The notes beneath the pieces were generated by a model, which saw nothing but the letters and a program-made list of their open reading frames with translations, made no database searches and had not been told where the DNA came from. From Watersipora subatra (lineage: Eukaryota; Bryozoa; Gymnolaemata; Cheilostomatida; Watersiporidae), in the NCBI RefSeq assembly GCF_963576615.1, contig NC_088717.1, forward strand, positions 25,013,344 through 25,077,343: a DNA stretch of 64,000 nucleotides, written 5' to 3'. Below, in pieces: positions 12,833 through 23,500 of this stretch. How positions within the stretch are numbered: position 1 is the stretch's first letter; every line of letters begins with the position of its first letter. Position numbers and translations under genes: made by a program.

Positions 12833-14880
12833 ATATCTATTGTTCCGCGAACTATAGAACTGCATGCAAGCATTTAGGCAATACTCAAGTATCATCTTAC
12901 CAAGGTCGCTCTCACAGCAGTCAGAAAATTTTTACCAGCCAAGTTAGCATTTCATACTGCTGCATTGGTTGGCTAGATTACTAGTCTGTCAAAAACCACA
13001 TTTTGGTGCTACCACATAGCACCAACTAAAACAGACTTACCATGAACTATTAACAGATGTTTGTTTTATTTCTATATGAATGCCTGGTTCCACTTTCTCA
13101 ATGTTTGCTAGCAGATAGGGTGGAGATCATTTAATTGCCAAAATTCTAACCCATATAACAGGTATTACCCAGATTCATGGTTTACCAGGGGCAGACAAGT
13201 CCTGGCCTGTCCCTAAAATCTACTGTGAAAGAAGTGAATATGGCTAGTGAAAATAGTCAGTGGTAAAAATGATTTAGGGAAACATCTGAGGCTCAGCTCA
13301 ATGAAGCTCTTTCCTTTGGTTTCTGAGGCTTATTAAAAAGCCCGAGATCTTAACCACATTTTGTGCTGCTGACAAACAGCGCTGTAATGCTTGGCTGCAT
13401 CAGATTTAAACTCTGAAAATAAACAATTTACCCTCTCAATTTTTTCATTTGATTTGATTTTTAGGTATTTCTGCACTTTTTTTATCCACAAAAGGCTGGG
13501 GCCTTTTCGAACAATTTTATACCTATCAAGAATGAATAATGGCAAATTAATTTATTGTTTTTTACCTTATGTACATGTTGTGTGAAGAGGCAAAGTGATA
13601 CTATTTGAACAGTAATACACATAGAGTTTTAAACACTATGAAGACTGTTAATCTATCCATTACCAGGACAACCACAAAAGGTAATTAAAGCTATTAAAGT
13701 CAAAAAAGCAAGGTAATAAACTCAAAATTTTCTGTGAAATATAAGTCAAAATTTTCAAACTTTCCAATTCTCCCCAAAACTTCCAAAATAGCTTGTAAGT
13801 ATTCACATATTTCGTTTCAACTTCTCAATACAATGTGAAGGTTGCATGAACGTTTAGAAATATCATAAAACGTATGATGAAATTCCTGGTCATGATTATC
13901 GCTAGACATTTTTATGGAAAGCCATCAATTTGAGGTTTTTTGTCATCCAAGTGGTGGAGTGTGTCATTATTGGATGGATTAGCTTCGTAAAGATTATCAG
14001 TGTTTTAGTACATACACCAATAATCCGCCATAGAAAAACTGTTTTTATACTGACGCATGAGAGAATCTCTTTCCATGTTTAGACAGGCTGCACCATATTA
14101 GACAATTCAGAATGCAAAAAAGTGTAATTTTTCAAAGATTCATGATTGTATAATCACACTCTTTTGCAGCAAGAAAGATCGCCATTAAGCAGTTAGGTTT
14201 GTGCGTTCTTGTTTTTAAGAAAAAGGTAAAAAATGACAGCTTCTGGAGCATTTCTATTAGGGTTAACCGCAACCTAATACACATCACTGATCTGGTATGA
14301 GAGCATTGTAAAATCAGATTCTCAACTGAAGTTGCCTTATCATTAATTGAGCACTCTGGAATGCTAACCCATTAATGTAATATATACAAATGAAAATTTA
14401 TTTTTGTTTTTCACTTTTGGGGTATATATTCATTTTATGCTCAACTTGAAAAACAGGAATAAAGATTTTGAAAAAGTGGCATTAAAACTTTGTGGCTTGA
14501 TCTGTTTTAGCAGTCTTTTTTGCAAGCTTATTGTAAAGAATAAAGAATCTTAGAAATACGAATCTTGTTTGTTGCGCAAAAATATGGTACCCCCCTCCTC
14601 CTGCACAATGAATAATTGGGGCAGTCATCCCCTCATCAACTTTCATTCATAAAACTAAAGTCACATGTTCATTAGTGCAGACGCAAAACTTGACTTTGAA
14701 TTTCTGTATCCATTGATTCTAGAGTAATACAAGGCTATTTAATAATCACATATAAATATTTCAGCTTTCACAGTCGCCATACTGAGGTCTAAAGTTAGCA
14801 GAAGAAACAAATTATCCTGACACTGTTTGAGGTTTGTATAAAGAATGTTTTGAAAGAACAAAAAACCTTAACAATAAACC
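12833..14880. other. No gene seen
   Basis: AT-rich sequence with chance frames only. Confidence 0.4.
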
Positions 14881-15033
14881 TAAGAATAATCATATGCTAT
14901 TAGTGATGTATATCACTCGACTCTATAAACCTAAGAGTAATCATATGCTATTAGTGATGTATATCACTCGACTCTATAAAACTAAGAGTAATCATATGCT
15001 ATTAGTGATGTATATCACTCGACTCTATAAAGC
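14881..15033. repeat. 51-bp tandem repeat, 3 near-identical copies
   Basis: TAAGA(A/G)TAATCATATGCTAT at 14881, 14932 and 14983. Period 51 is divisible by three, which creates an artificial 17-residue repeat in a plus-strand frame. Confidence 0.95.
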
Positions 15034-15736
15034 TTGCTATAGACAAAACAATTGTATTATCGTTTCAAGAAGAAACTGTAAAAATAAATTTAACTTCCAT
15101 TTTTCTCCTGAAAATTTCTAAAAGAATACTAGTAGTCGGTAAAAAATACAAATACCTATAACAGTATAAAAGTAGGCCATTTCTGTAAACAAATAAAATA
15201 CATCGTTGTGGCTAATTGCAGTCATTGTTGAAGGCATCAACACAAAAGTGTTGCACAACTTCATATTATTCATAGCAGTTTTGACCAAGTCAATTTTTCA
15301 AATTGTGGTCAATAAAAAATATTGTGATATATTTCACATTTCCAGAATCGACTGCATGAGTAATTCGGCATTATAAAAGTACTTTACAAAAGCCTTATTG
15401 AACATAAACAGGTGACGTGGAGGTTTACTTCAATACAACATATACTCAATGTGCCCGTGTACCTGTTTAACCTAACTGTATAATTCAAACATCAAGCAAA
15501 AGTTGTGAAACAGTCTCAGAGAAGCGTTTGCCCTCTAATGCAAAGTCACTTGAGTTATTTACTTCTACAGATGTTTGGAGCAAAAATTGACCATTTCTAG
15601 AAAGTTGAGTTGGTAGTTGAAATATATAAACATATTCTAAAAATAGTATAATATATATATAACAAAATAATATAAAATATGTTGAAACACCTAGATTGGT
15701 AAAGTAGTTTTTGACTTGAGTCTAAAAGCTACCTTT

Positions 15737-16095
15737 TTATAAGCTGTTTGTTGGTGAAGCAGACTGTTCATCCAAATTTGGCGTAAATTGGTGCACAGTG
15801 AAGATGTTGTTCAGGTTTGTCGCAAGATTTAAACTGTCAAATTTGTAATCATTCTCAGGGCGAGGCGGGTCAGTAATTTTATAATAATTTGTATATCTGG
15901 GCTCGTCATTGTCTGCTTCGGGCATCTGTCGCTCTGCCAGCTCTTGCGCAGTGAGTTGTTGATGTCGTCTTCTTCTCAAATACCATGCAATGTGTGAACC
16001 AACCAGTGCTGCTGACAGCAAAAGAATAATGACTTCAAATACCGATAATAGAACCTCATACTTTTTGTCTAAAGTTATATGCCTAGCAGGAGAGC
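15737..16095 (-). CDS. Gene B last exon (transmembrane helix and short tail)
   Basis: The acceptor GATATATTGTAG ends at 16096. The exon encodes a stalk, a hydrophobic run (VLLSVFEVIILLLSAALVG), then YLRRRRHQQ and a hydrophilic tail ending SPTNSL and TAA at 15739-15737. Confidence 0.75.
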
Positions 16096-18096
16096 CTACA
16101 ATATATCAAAAATCATGACATTCTAAGTACTTGAACAGGTACACAGTGTTCTTAGAGCCCAAAAACAATAATTCTTCACTATAATATGAGCTATAATATA
16201 ATAATATTATACTATATTATTATTATATTAATATAATTAATATAATAATATAATGTTTATCCGTCTGTCCCAAGTCCTGCTAAGAGCGTTAGGAAAAAGA
16301 TTGCCAAGCACAGGAATTGAACCATGAGATTAGGATTCAAAGGCAAGCGCACTACTCAATCACCTTGCTGCATCATGGAATAGTTATGCACATAGTTGTT
16401 ACACATGATAGGCATGACGCATGGGACTGCCAGTGTAATGGTCCATATATCTCTCCGAAGACACGCTAAAAGCGTTAAGAAAAAAGATTCCACCCAATGA
16501 GGATCAAACACAGGTATTCAGATTAAACCGCACTACCACTGCACTACTTGACCACCTTTCAACATTTAAGAATAATTGTGCACATAATTATTACACATCA
16601 CAATCTTTTACAGTGCACGGGACTGCCAGTGCACTAGTTATTTTTAAATTTAGCCGAAAGGTTTTTGCTTATATATTGAACCTTTGACGAAAATAAATTT
16701 TTGGCGCTCAAATTTGGAAGATTTTCGTTCATGCCTAACATTTGGCATCAACTCCGCTTATTTGTTGATCAAAGGTACATGGCTGCAGGTAAAGGTACAC
16801 GGCTGCAGGTATTGATGATACTTGAACCTGTGGTGTCTACATACTCTTTTGGTAAGCTGCTGTAAAATTGATAGGTATTGTCATCAGGCCTCCTCCATGT
16901 ACACCCACGTAGAGGGTTATATTTATCAAAGCTATACAACTTGGACAATTCAGCTCACACTTTGTTAGAATTTTACCGCTATGGCCTTGCTCTCCAGTGC
17001 ATAGAAAGTCAATAGATTCATTCTCTACATCAATGAAGGCTAGCTGATTATAATCCTTGAGTGTTTCTACATAGTTTTTCCCGTTTGAAAGCACGAATGA
17101 GCTAGGATATTGTTGAGATGTGTCGGAATGCATTTGAGAGACTCTCCAATTATTGGTAATAACTTCCTCCATTTTATTCGATATCTGATGATAGCGCATA
17201 ATCGATTTGCTTGAGTCTGTACTGATTATTAGATGAGAACCAAACGGAACGATTTGATTCAAAGCGATTTCATTATTTGTATAGAGGACGATAACTTCAT
17301 CGTTGTCTAGATGGACAGCCGTGAGAGAAAACTTTATCTGATATGTAAAATACAGAATATTAGACTGTTCATCATAAGCTAGACCCAGTGGTCTGTGAAG
17401 TTTACTTTATGAGATCTTCTTTTGCAATCCGCTGCAAAAGGCGGTGTTGCCGCAGTCGGCGGACCAGTCACTGATGGCGCTATGCGGGTTGTGTTCGGCG
17501 AGTGAGTTTTTTAAATAGTTGAAGTCTCTAAGACAATGATTGCTGCTGTCAGCTATTTTCCAACTTGTCCTACTGATTTGAGCCAAACTCAATGGGTTAT
17601 TAAACCTAATTTTGTCAGCAAATCCTTTACTATAGCTGGCGTTGGTCAACGGGCCTGCAATAACCTTTCTCATCTGTGGCTCATCAACTCTAAACTCTAT
17701 CAAGGCGTGTGATAGGAATGACAAAAGAAATCCTGGTCTTTTTTTGTCCTCCTGTATAAATGTGAACGTGTAATCACCGTCTGCAGGTCCTACTAAGCTT
17801 TCCATTTTCCCAAGTCGACAATACGATATCCTAAAATAGCATGTACGAGTGCAATAGTGTAGCTCGTAGAACTACACTGGGATGACAAACACAACAGCAT
17901 TCCCAAAATGCATAGAAATAACTATTTTTTAAAGCTTCTCATTTGGTCCAATTTTAATATAGTTACTTTTGAGTTAAAGTAACTATTGATCGAAATGTTT
18001 TTGAAATTTAAAGGTAAAAAATCATTGAATAATAACTGTTTGAACTGCATACCTTGCAAGCAAAGCTATCCACAATCCTACCACCCGCAAAGCCAT
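15737..18096 (-). CDS. Gene B: tandem paralogue of gene A with an in-frame stop (possible pseudogene)
   Basis: The model joins 18096-18053, 17830-16845 and 16095-15737: 44, 986 and 359 nt, exactly 463 codons. Exon 1 reads MALRVVGLWIALLA, a signal peptide, and ends AG before GTATGC, the same phase as gene A. Exon 2 is colinear with gene A across the ectodomain, but codon 156 (17409-17407) is TAA. The frame stays open on both sides, and gap-free alignment puts a Thr of gene A at that position. The last exon encodes a transmembrane helix (about 358-383), then RRRR and a tail of about 78 residues with YTN and YKF motifs, unrelated to gene A's tail. No equivalent of gene A's 39-nt exon was found; joining exons 2 and 4 directly keeps the frame. 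It may be a pseudogene, a nonsense allele or a sequencing error. Confidence 0.75.
16257..16390 (-). mobile_element. tRNA-derived SINE, copy 1 (gene B intron)
   Basis: On the minus strand GGTTCAATTCC is a Pol III B box about 40 nt after an A-box-like TTGAGTAGTGCG, and the body ends CTTGGGACAGACGG. It lies in gene B's last intron beside a second copy. Confidence 0.65.
16430..16640 (-). mobile_element. tRNA-derived SINE, copy 2 (gene B intron)
   Basis: On the minus strand GTCAAGTAGTGCAGTGGTAG (A box region) and GTGTTTGATCCTC (B box) are followed by CTTAACGCTTTTAGC, as in copy 1. Both copies have a shared CACATAATTATTACACAT / GGGACTGCCAGTG flank, so this is a tandem duplication. Confidence 0.65.
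16845..17830 (-). CDS. Gene B exon 2 (propeller-like ectodomain, one in-frame TAA)
   Basis: The acceptor GCTATTTTAG ends at 17831 and the donor GTATGT starts at 16844. Shared blocks with gene A include IQEDKKRPG, ISDWSADC, LHRPLGLAYDE, SHLIISTD and CTGEQGH. TAA at 17409-17407 is the only stop. No plausible small intron removes it without deleting conserved sequence. Confidence 0.8.
18053..18096 (-). CDS. Gene B exon 1 (signal peptide)
   Basis: The ATG at 18096 starts MALRVVGLWIALLA, a hydrophobic leader. The donor at 18052 is GTATGC, preceded by AG, so the codon split across the intron becomes Arg exactly as in gene A. Confidence 0.75.
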
Positions 18097-18233
18097 TTTT
18101 TAGCTTTTTTACCCTTTGTGTAGTATGTGAACAGCCATCTTTAAATTTGCTCAGATATTGAATGACTGTTTGGAAAACTTGCTTGTTTCCTCAAGCTTAC
18201 AGCAAAAAGGGAGTGTGAGCATCCTGTCTGACA

Positions 18234-18241
18234 TTTTTATA
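18234..18241 (-). promoter_or_regulatory. Candidate TATA box of gene B
   Basis: TATAAAAA on the minus strand lies 138 nt upstream of the gene B ATG, a position close to the TATA candidate of gene A. A chance match is possible in AT-rich sequence. Confidence 0.4.
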
Positions 18242-18244
18242 ATG

Positions 18245-19774
18245 GAACAGCTGTGTAGTTATGTTCTTTCCGATTTTAAGCTATGGATTAAGAAAACAAA
18301 AAAGTATTCTATGAAAATTTAAAACAAACCACTCTCTATCACTTGTTGTACCAGAATATTTATTGCGAATAACCATCAAAAGCAATAAATTTGCTATCCG
18401 CTCCTAGGGTATTTTTGATGTCATCAATTTGGAAAATTTATGTTAGATGCATGTGACTATAAAACCTTTTAATCTTATTTATTGGCAATGCTTATGAGCT
18501 CTAACTAACTGAGTGAAAACAATTTAAACGATCGCGTTTAAAGGGAACGAAACCTGCCGTAACCACATTATCTCGATTTGTGAATATTTTACTTCAATAA
18601 AAACTGGTATCTTGACCTTTGAAACTGGGTCATATAAAACTCCCTAAATTATGCCATCAAAAGTTAGGCAAAGTAGTTATTAGAAATGAGAATTTTAGAG
18701 ACTTTTTATGAGGGTGTGTAGATTTGTCCTTTCCTGACACAATGATTCAGCCCTAAGAAAATGTTTTCAAATGGCATAAGCTATTTGTGATAACTGCAGA
18801 GAAAACATTTTTGAGCATCTCCATCAAGATAAACTCAAAGACTTCAGAATAAGGAGCTATTGAAATAAGAATAAATTGAAATCAGCTTGCAAGGTGCATC
18901 GACAGCATCGATGTGCATCGGCAGCATCAGTGTGCATCAACAGCAATCTGCTCTAAAACTAATGAATGCAATGACACCTAGCTGCAATGTACTAATACTT
19001 GGAATAGGAATGGTGCAGCGCTTGACAATATATTTTATGTGGTTGCTCTATGATGACATCACTCTGGATCACTGACATCAATGCTCAAATGGCTGGTAAA
19101 TTACATAAAATAGAGCTTATAATGTAGGTCATGTGATTTCCAATTCACTATGTTTTGGATTTGGAGTTGTGCCCACATTGAGCTATTGTGCAATAAGTGT
19201 TTCAATGGAAGCTTGCATGGTTTAAGGTAGGCTTTTTTTTTAAATTATTATTTCCAAGCCAGAGGTTGTAGTGGTACATTTGGAACTGCTCAAATCAAAA
19301 TAGTAGCTGAAATGTGAAAACGCTTTAAAATAGAATAGCTTGCTAACATTTCTAGCGCATCATTCACAAGTGCCATTTCAATTTTTAACAAGTATGAAAT
19401 ATTGAATAAAAATTTGTGAATAAGAAAAACTTTCTTACTTGCAGATTTTTGCTGTTTCTATCTTCCGGATGATGACAAAAGTGTGTATTAACCATATTTT
19501 GGAAACATAGGGATTGCCAATTGCCTTGACTACCATTTCTTTGACTACCATTACTAGCATGGCTGGTCATTACGTGTAATGTAACAATCATTAATCTGGC
19601 TTCAAAAATGGCTATTGTTTTAGTAACGATTCAGACTACTAGCTAACTAAGTAGGTTACTTAAGTTCATTGAATGAATTAATTTTATTACTCATGCAATG
19701 CCGGGTATTCACCTAGTTATGTTGATAAACTGAGTGCTCGCCATGTGTATATCATTAGAGCTCTTGAGAGCAAG
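18245..19774. other. Between gene B and the hAT element, no gene seen
   Basis: Contains a short GCATCG(A/G)CAGCATC repeat at 18895-18942 and nothing coding that I can support. Confidence 0.4.
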
Positions 19775-21232
19775 CTCTACATCGGGAATGGGCAAAGTTT
19801 TTTCTCAAAGAGCCAAATTTCAAAGTTGCAAGATTTTTGGGAGCCGCACAATATGTGTATTACAGTATAACATTTCGTACTGATAACACAAGTTTGGTAG
19901 TTGTATTGTAATTAAATTTATTTATTAGAATACTTTTACAATAGCATTGAATAATGTTAAAGCAAGTGTGAAGAGCTTTGCGTAACTTAAAGTTTAGTGA
20001 GATACATGGAATTGTTTATGGCTGATCATTATCTCTTGGTAATCTGGCTCTCTACTGCAGCAAACTACTCTTGTTGCTGATACAAGTGATCTTGAGTCAA
20101 AGTGGATCTTAACTTGCTCTTGATATTATTTATGTATGAAAATGCGGATTCGCATATATATGTGGCAGCAAGCACAGGGTGCAACCATCTTCCTATTTGA
20201 GCAAGCTGTGGATGGATATTCAGCCTTTGTTGAGGCTTTCTAGTAGAAGCTTTTCTCAATTTCATCTATATCTGTACCTTTGAGGTGACACAACTCCAGT
20301 TGCAGAGATGAGCAACTTCAATGGCAACTGAGTAACCCGCTCTTCATTAGGCTTTGCCTTCTGAGGTGCTTTTATGAGTTGTATGATATGTTTCAAAGTA
20401 TGAAACTGACTAAATCGATTGTTAAATTCTCGTTGCAACGTTCCTATGAAGTCAGTGTCATTAGCTGTACAAGAAGCCATTTTTTCATTCTCATCTAGAA
20501 ATGCTTTTAGAGTAGGAAAGTGAAGCATATCACCTTGCACATTCACAAGAAACAACTCCAACTTATTGGAGAAGGCTTAAACAGCTGGTAGCGGATCAAT
20601 GATAGTCTTGTTCTTCCCTTGAAGCTTGAGGTTCAGATCATTCAAATGACCACAGATGTCAACAAGAAAGGCAAGGTCACTCATATCTTAAAAAGAGCTC
20701 ATCATCTCTTGAAACTGTCTTGCATTCAAGCTTGTGCATGTATTTAGAAATGAGGTTAGCTCCTGACGAATACTCCACAACCTCGACAGAGTATTTCCCT
20801 TACTTAGCCATCTAATGTTATTGTATGTTAGTAAACCTTCACAAGTGGCATGGCTTTCTTTGAAAAACTTCTTTAAGTTTCTGTGTCTGAGAGCTGATGG
20901 ACTTCTGAGGAAGTTGATTATCTTCATAGCCTTACATATTAGATGTTGAAAGTGATCATTTAGTTTTCCGCATAAAAAAGTTTGGTGGATGATGCAATGG
21001 AATGCTAGCATTGATGGCATATCTTCCTTCAGTCTAGCTATGAGCTCTTGATCTCTCCCAACTATGGCTGGTGTGCCATCTGTTGTTACAGATATCATTT
21101 GTGGAGAGGTACTGCATCTTCATCTTGTCAAGTCTTTTAACGAGAATATCATAGGTAGCCTGACCGGTGGTTTCTCCTTCTAAACCAACCAAAGTAAGAA
21201 GCTCCTCCTTCATTTCTTCATCATCAAAGAAT

Positions 21233-21492
21233 CTGCAACTCAGGGTATAGGACTAAAGCATAATACTTTGCTTTATAAAGAAAAATGCTGATGCTTTATA
21301 AAGAAGCATGTAGTATAAATATGTGGGTTAGTCATTTTAAAGCAAATATCATAAAATAAGTGCACTCTTTTCTACTTGGAGCTATGTTCTCTCTTTACTG
21401 TCTCTTAAATTCCACTTGTATGACTTTAGCTTGCAACTGCATGGTAAAAATAACACTACCAGTTGTTAGTGTACACACAGTAGCCTACATAC
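21233..21492 (-). other. Intron inside the hAT transposase
   Basis: The minus strand has donor GTATGT from 21492 and acceptor TTGCAG ending at 21233. Splicing rebuilds an Arg codon and gives FVRFFDDE, matching the continuous motif of related hAT transposases. It is 260 bp long. Confidence 0.7.
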
Positions 21493-21578
21493 CTTACAAA
21501 GCCTGCTAATTGAGCTACATCCATTATGTCGGTAGATTCGTCAATAATGATTGAAAAGTAATCTGGATGGTCCATAAG

Positions 21579-22579
21579 TAGCCTGGGCATGGCTCTCGTG
21601 GGGGATTGGGAGAGAGAGCCTGGGACACATAGCAACAGGCGGGGAAGACAACTCTAAAAGTCGACTTCTGACGTCGCTAATATCACAATCGTTATTTCCG
21701 AAAGAGTATCGTGTGACGGTCTTTTTTATGATCTTCGCGAGTATTATGTATTATTTTTAATCTGAATTGGCAGTAAACAAACGCTGGTTGGTAAGTATGA
21801 ATTGTTGGTTGCATAATAAATCAATCACGGGAGTTATATTATTTCATGTTTAATTAATTAGGTTTTGATTTAATTATAATCAAAAATTAAATCAATTGAA
21901 TAAAATATTTTCACAATAACAATACAAACGAATATAGCAATAGAACAACAAAAATGAATCGCACGCTGCTAGTAAAGAAAAGTTTATCTAGTAAAAAGTA
22001 ATCTCAGTATTATTTTACTCGCGAGTATTGTGAGTACTCGCGACAGTTATTATGAACAACTCGGACCTACCACTGCAAAATGGTGCCATCTGAAAGCAAA
22101 TACTCTTTCCGAAGCCAGTAAGAAGAACTATAAATTAGTCAAAACTTACGATAATATGATGTAAAGCTTGAGACTGTTTTGGTCTCAGCGTGACTACGCC
22201 TAGCTTTGATAGATGATTTTTTAATCGCTCAATTTTTTATCAGTAAATGAAATGAAACCGCAAACGTGTAAACGCAATAGAATAGTAACCTATGGTTCTT
22301 ATCGTTTTGTTATCAAACGGGGTATTGCATAACTACCCAGTCTATCAAAAACATAGGGCCTTTCACTAGATCAAGTCACGTTACCGTGACGATAGGCTTT
22401 TAAACGCGCCACATCTAATACATCATGAGATCGGAATCTATTGACACGCTTTTATTAGTATCAGTCTGAGCGTCATATGTAACATATGTCGCTCGTTTTG
22501 CCGAAGTTATCTTACCTTTTTTTCGCTATGTGTCCCAGGCTCTCTCTCCCAATACCCCACGAGAGCCATGCCCAGGCTA
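21579..22579. mobile_element. 1,001-bp non-autonomous element with 55-bp TIRs and 9-bp target duplication
   Basis: The ends start TAGCCTGGGCATGGCTCTCG and end in the reverse complement. The repeats 21579-21633 and 22525-22579 differ at one base of 55. GTCCATAAG is duplicated at 21570-21578 and 22580-22588, inside the hAT reading frame, which continues once the element and one copy are removed. Long near-identical TIRs with a 9-bp duplication suggest a Mutator-like (MULE) non-autonomous element. No transposase is visible inside. The intact ends imply recent insertion. Confidence 0.85.
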
Positions 22580-22807
22580 GTCCATAAGGGTTAGCAAAGT
22601 CATACTGAGATAATCATTAATGCTTTCAATTCTACCAATAGCTGTTTTCCTAGAAAGTGGTATTGCCTTGACTTTACCAATCACTTATTGCTTATCTGGA
22701 ATAAGCGTTTCCATAGCCTCAACCATGCATTATTTTACAATCTCAGCATGATTATAGGGAAGCGTTGCTTTTGCTAGAATCTTTGACACTCGTAGAGAAG
22801 CTTCTGT

Positions 22808-22809
22808 AG

Positions 22810-22890
<81 letters not shown>
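22808..22890. repeat. (AT)n microsatellite
   Basis: About 80 bp of almost pure AT dinucleotide at the 3' edge of the Penelope fragment; it may derive from that element's tail. A shorter AT-rich run (23500-23545) borders the other side. Confidence 0.9.
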
Positions 22891-22896
<6 letters not shown>

Positions 22897-23500
22897 AAAT
22901 ATGTATAAGTGAAACTTCACTCTATAAGTTAAACATTTTATTACTAATAGTTTCATGTGGTACAATAAGTATCACACTCTTCAGATAAAATGTCTAAAAT
23001 GAATTTCATACACCAGTAATATGATGTTATACAGAGTTAGATAAGCTGATAATTGGATGAGTGTACAGAAGCCAAAAGCCAATTAGTTAAGTGATACAAT
23101 TACGTAGCAAGAACTTAGATGAATGTCTGCATGATGATAATAGCTCGTTACGTTACGTTTATTAAGAGTGCCTAGTGATGGTCTGTAAATAATAAAAAAT
23201 TTCTCCCATAAGCATAAGTTACACTTGTTGGAGATAGTATTGTATGCTTTAGCATGTCGTAGAGTCTTCCATGATATTGAGTAGTTGGTATTATTGTCCT
23301 TTAGTGACCATATATATTTACTTAATTCAGTAAAGTTTCTCTTAGATGGGTGGTTGAAAGAAGCTTTATGGTTAGTGAATCGCGTCTTGAAAGTGTTCTC
23401 TGTTAGTCCAATGTATGTTTGGTCTGGTGAATCGGTGTTGGTTTTTACAGTAGCCTGGTTAATTAACGAGCGAAGTAACGAACTGTGCAGCATCCACTTT
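22891..23500 (-). mobile_element. Penelope-like retroelement, 3' fragment with GIY-YIG domain
   Basis: On the minus strand, TYIGLTENTFKTRFTNHKAS (the GIY-YIG start and its Arg) is followed by SFNHPSKRNFTELSKYIWSL and a Cys-containing NKCNLCLWEKFFI segment, as in Penelope/Neptune endonuclease domains. The reverse transcriptase is missing: the fragment starts near 23490 (5' truncation). The open frame runs 23493-23083 and its last residues are probably read-through. Downstream on the minus strand lies a 3' region with AATAAA, ending in the (TA)n tract at 22810-22890. The fragment lies within the hAT remnant. Confidence 0.8.

Larger units (their letters stand above)
20065..22800 (-). pseudogene. 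Broken hAT transposase (ZBED/FAM200/GTF2IRD2-like)
   Basis: Read 5' to 3' on the minus strand: ASLRVSKILAKATLPYNHAE; SMTLLTLMDHPDYFSIIIDE with STD (RNase-H first acidic block); FVR|FFDDEEMKEELL; ISVTTDGTPAIVGRDQE (second catalytic block); AFHCIIHQ; a YNNIRWLSKG motif; AFLVDICGHLNDLNLKLQGK; and the C-terminal dimerisation stretch CESAFSYINNIKSKLRS. In-frame stops lie at 22730-22732, 22685-22687, 20688-20690 and 20577-20579. A frameshift near 21105 separates NDI from ISVTTDG, so it cannot make transposase. An intron (21233-21492) sits between FVR and FFDD. Confidence 0.85.

Noticed and set aside
12451..12984. 177-residue Ser/Leu/Pro frame and opposite Arg/Glu/Gly frame
   Set aside because: Both are direct translations of the (CT)n tract and have no independent protein signal.
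14834..15121. Protein with three 17-residue repeats
   Set aside because: The 51-bp DNA repeat is near-identical and non-coding in character; its multiple-of-three period is enough to explain the frame.
17407..17409. Selenocysteine or programmed readthrough explanation for gene B's stop
   Set aside because: Selenocysteine uses TGA, this is TAA, and no readthrough context could be recognised.
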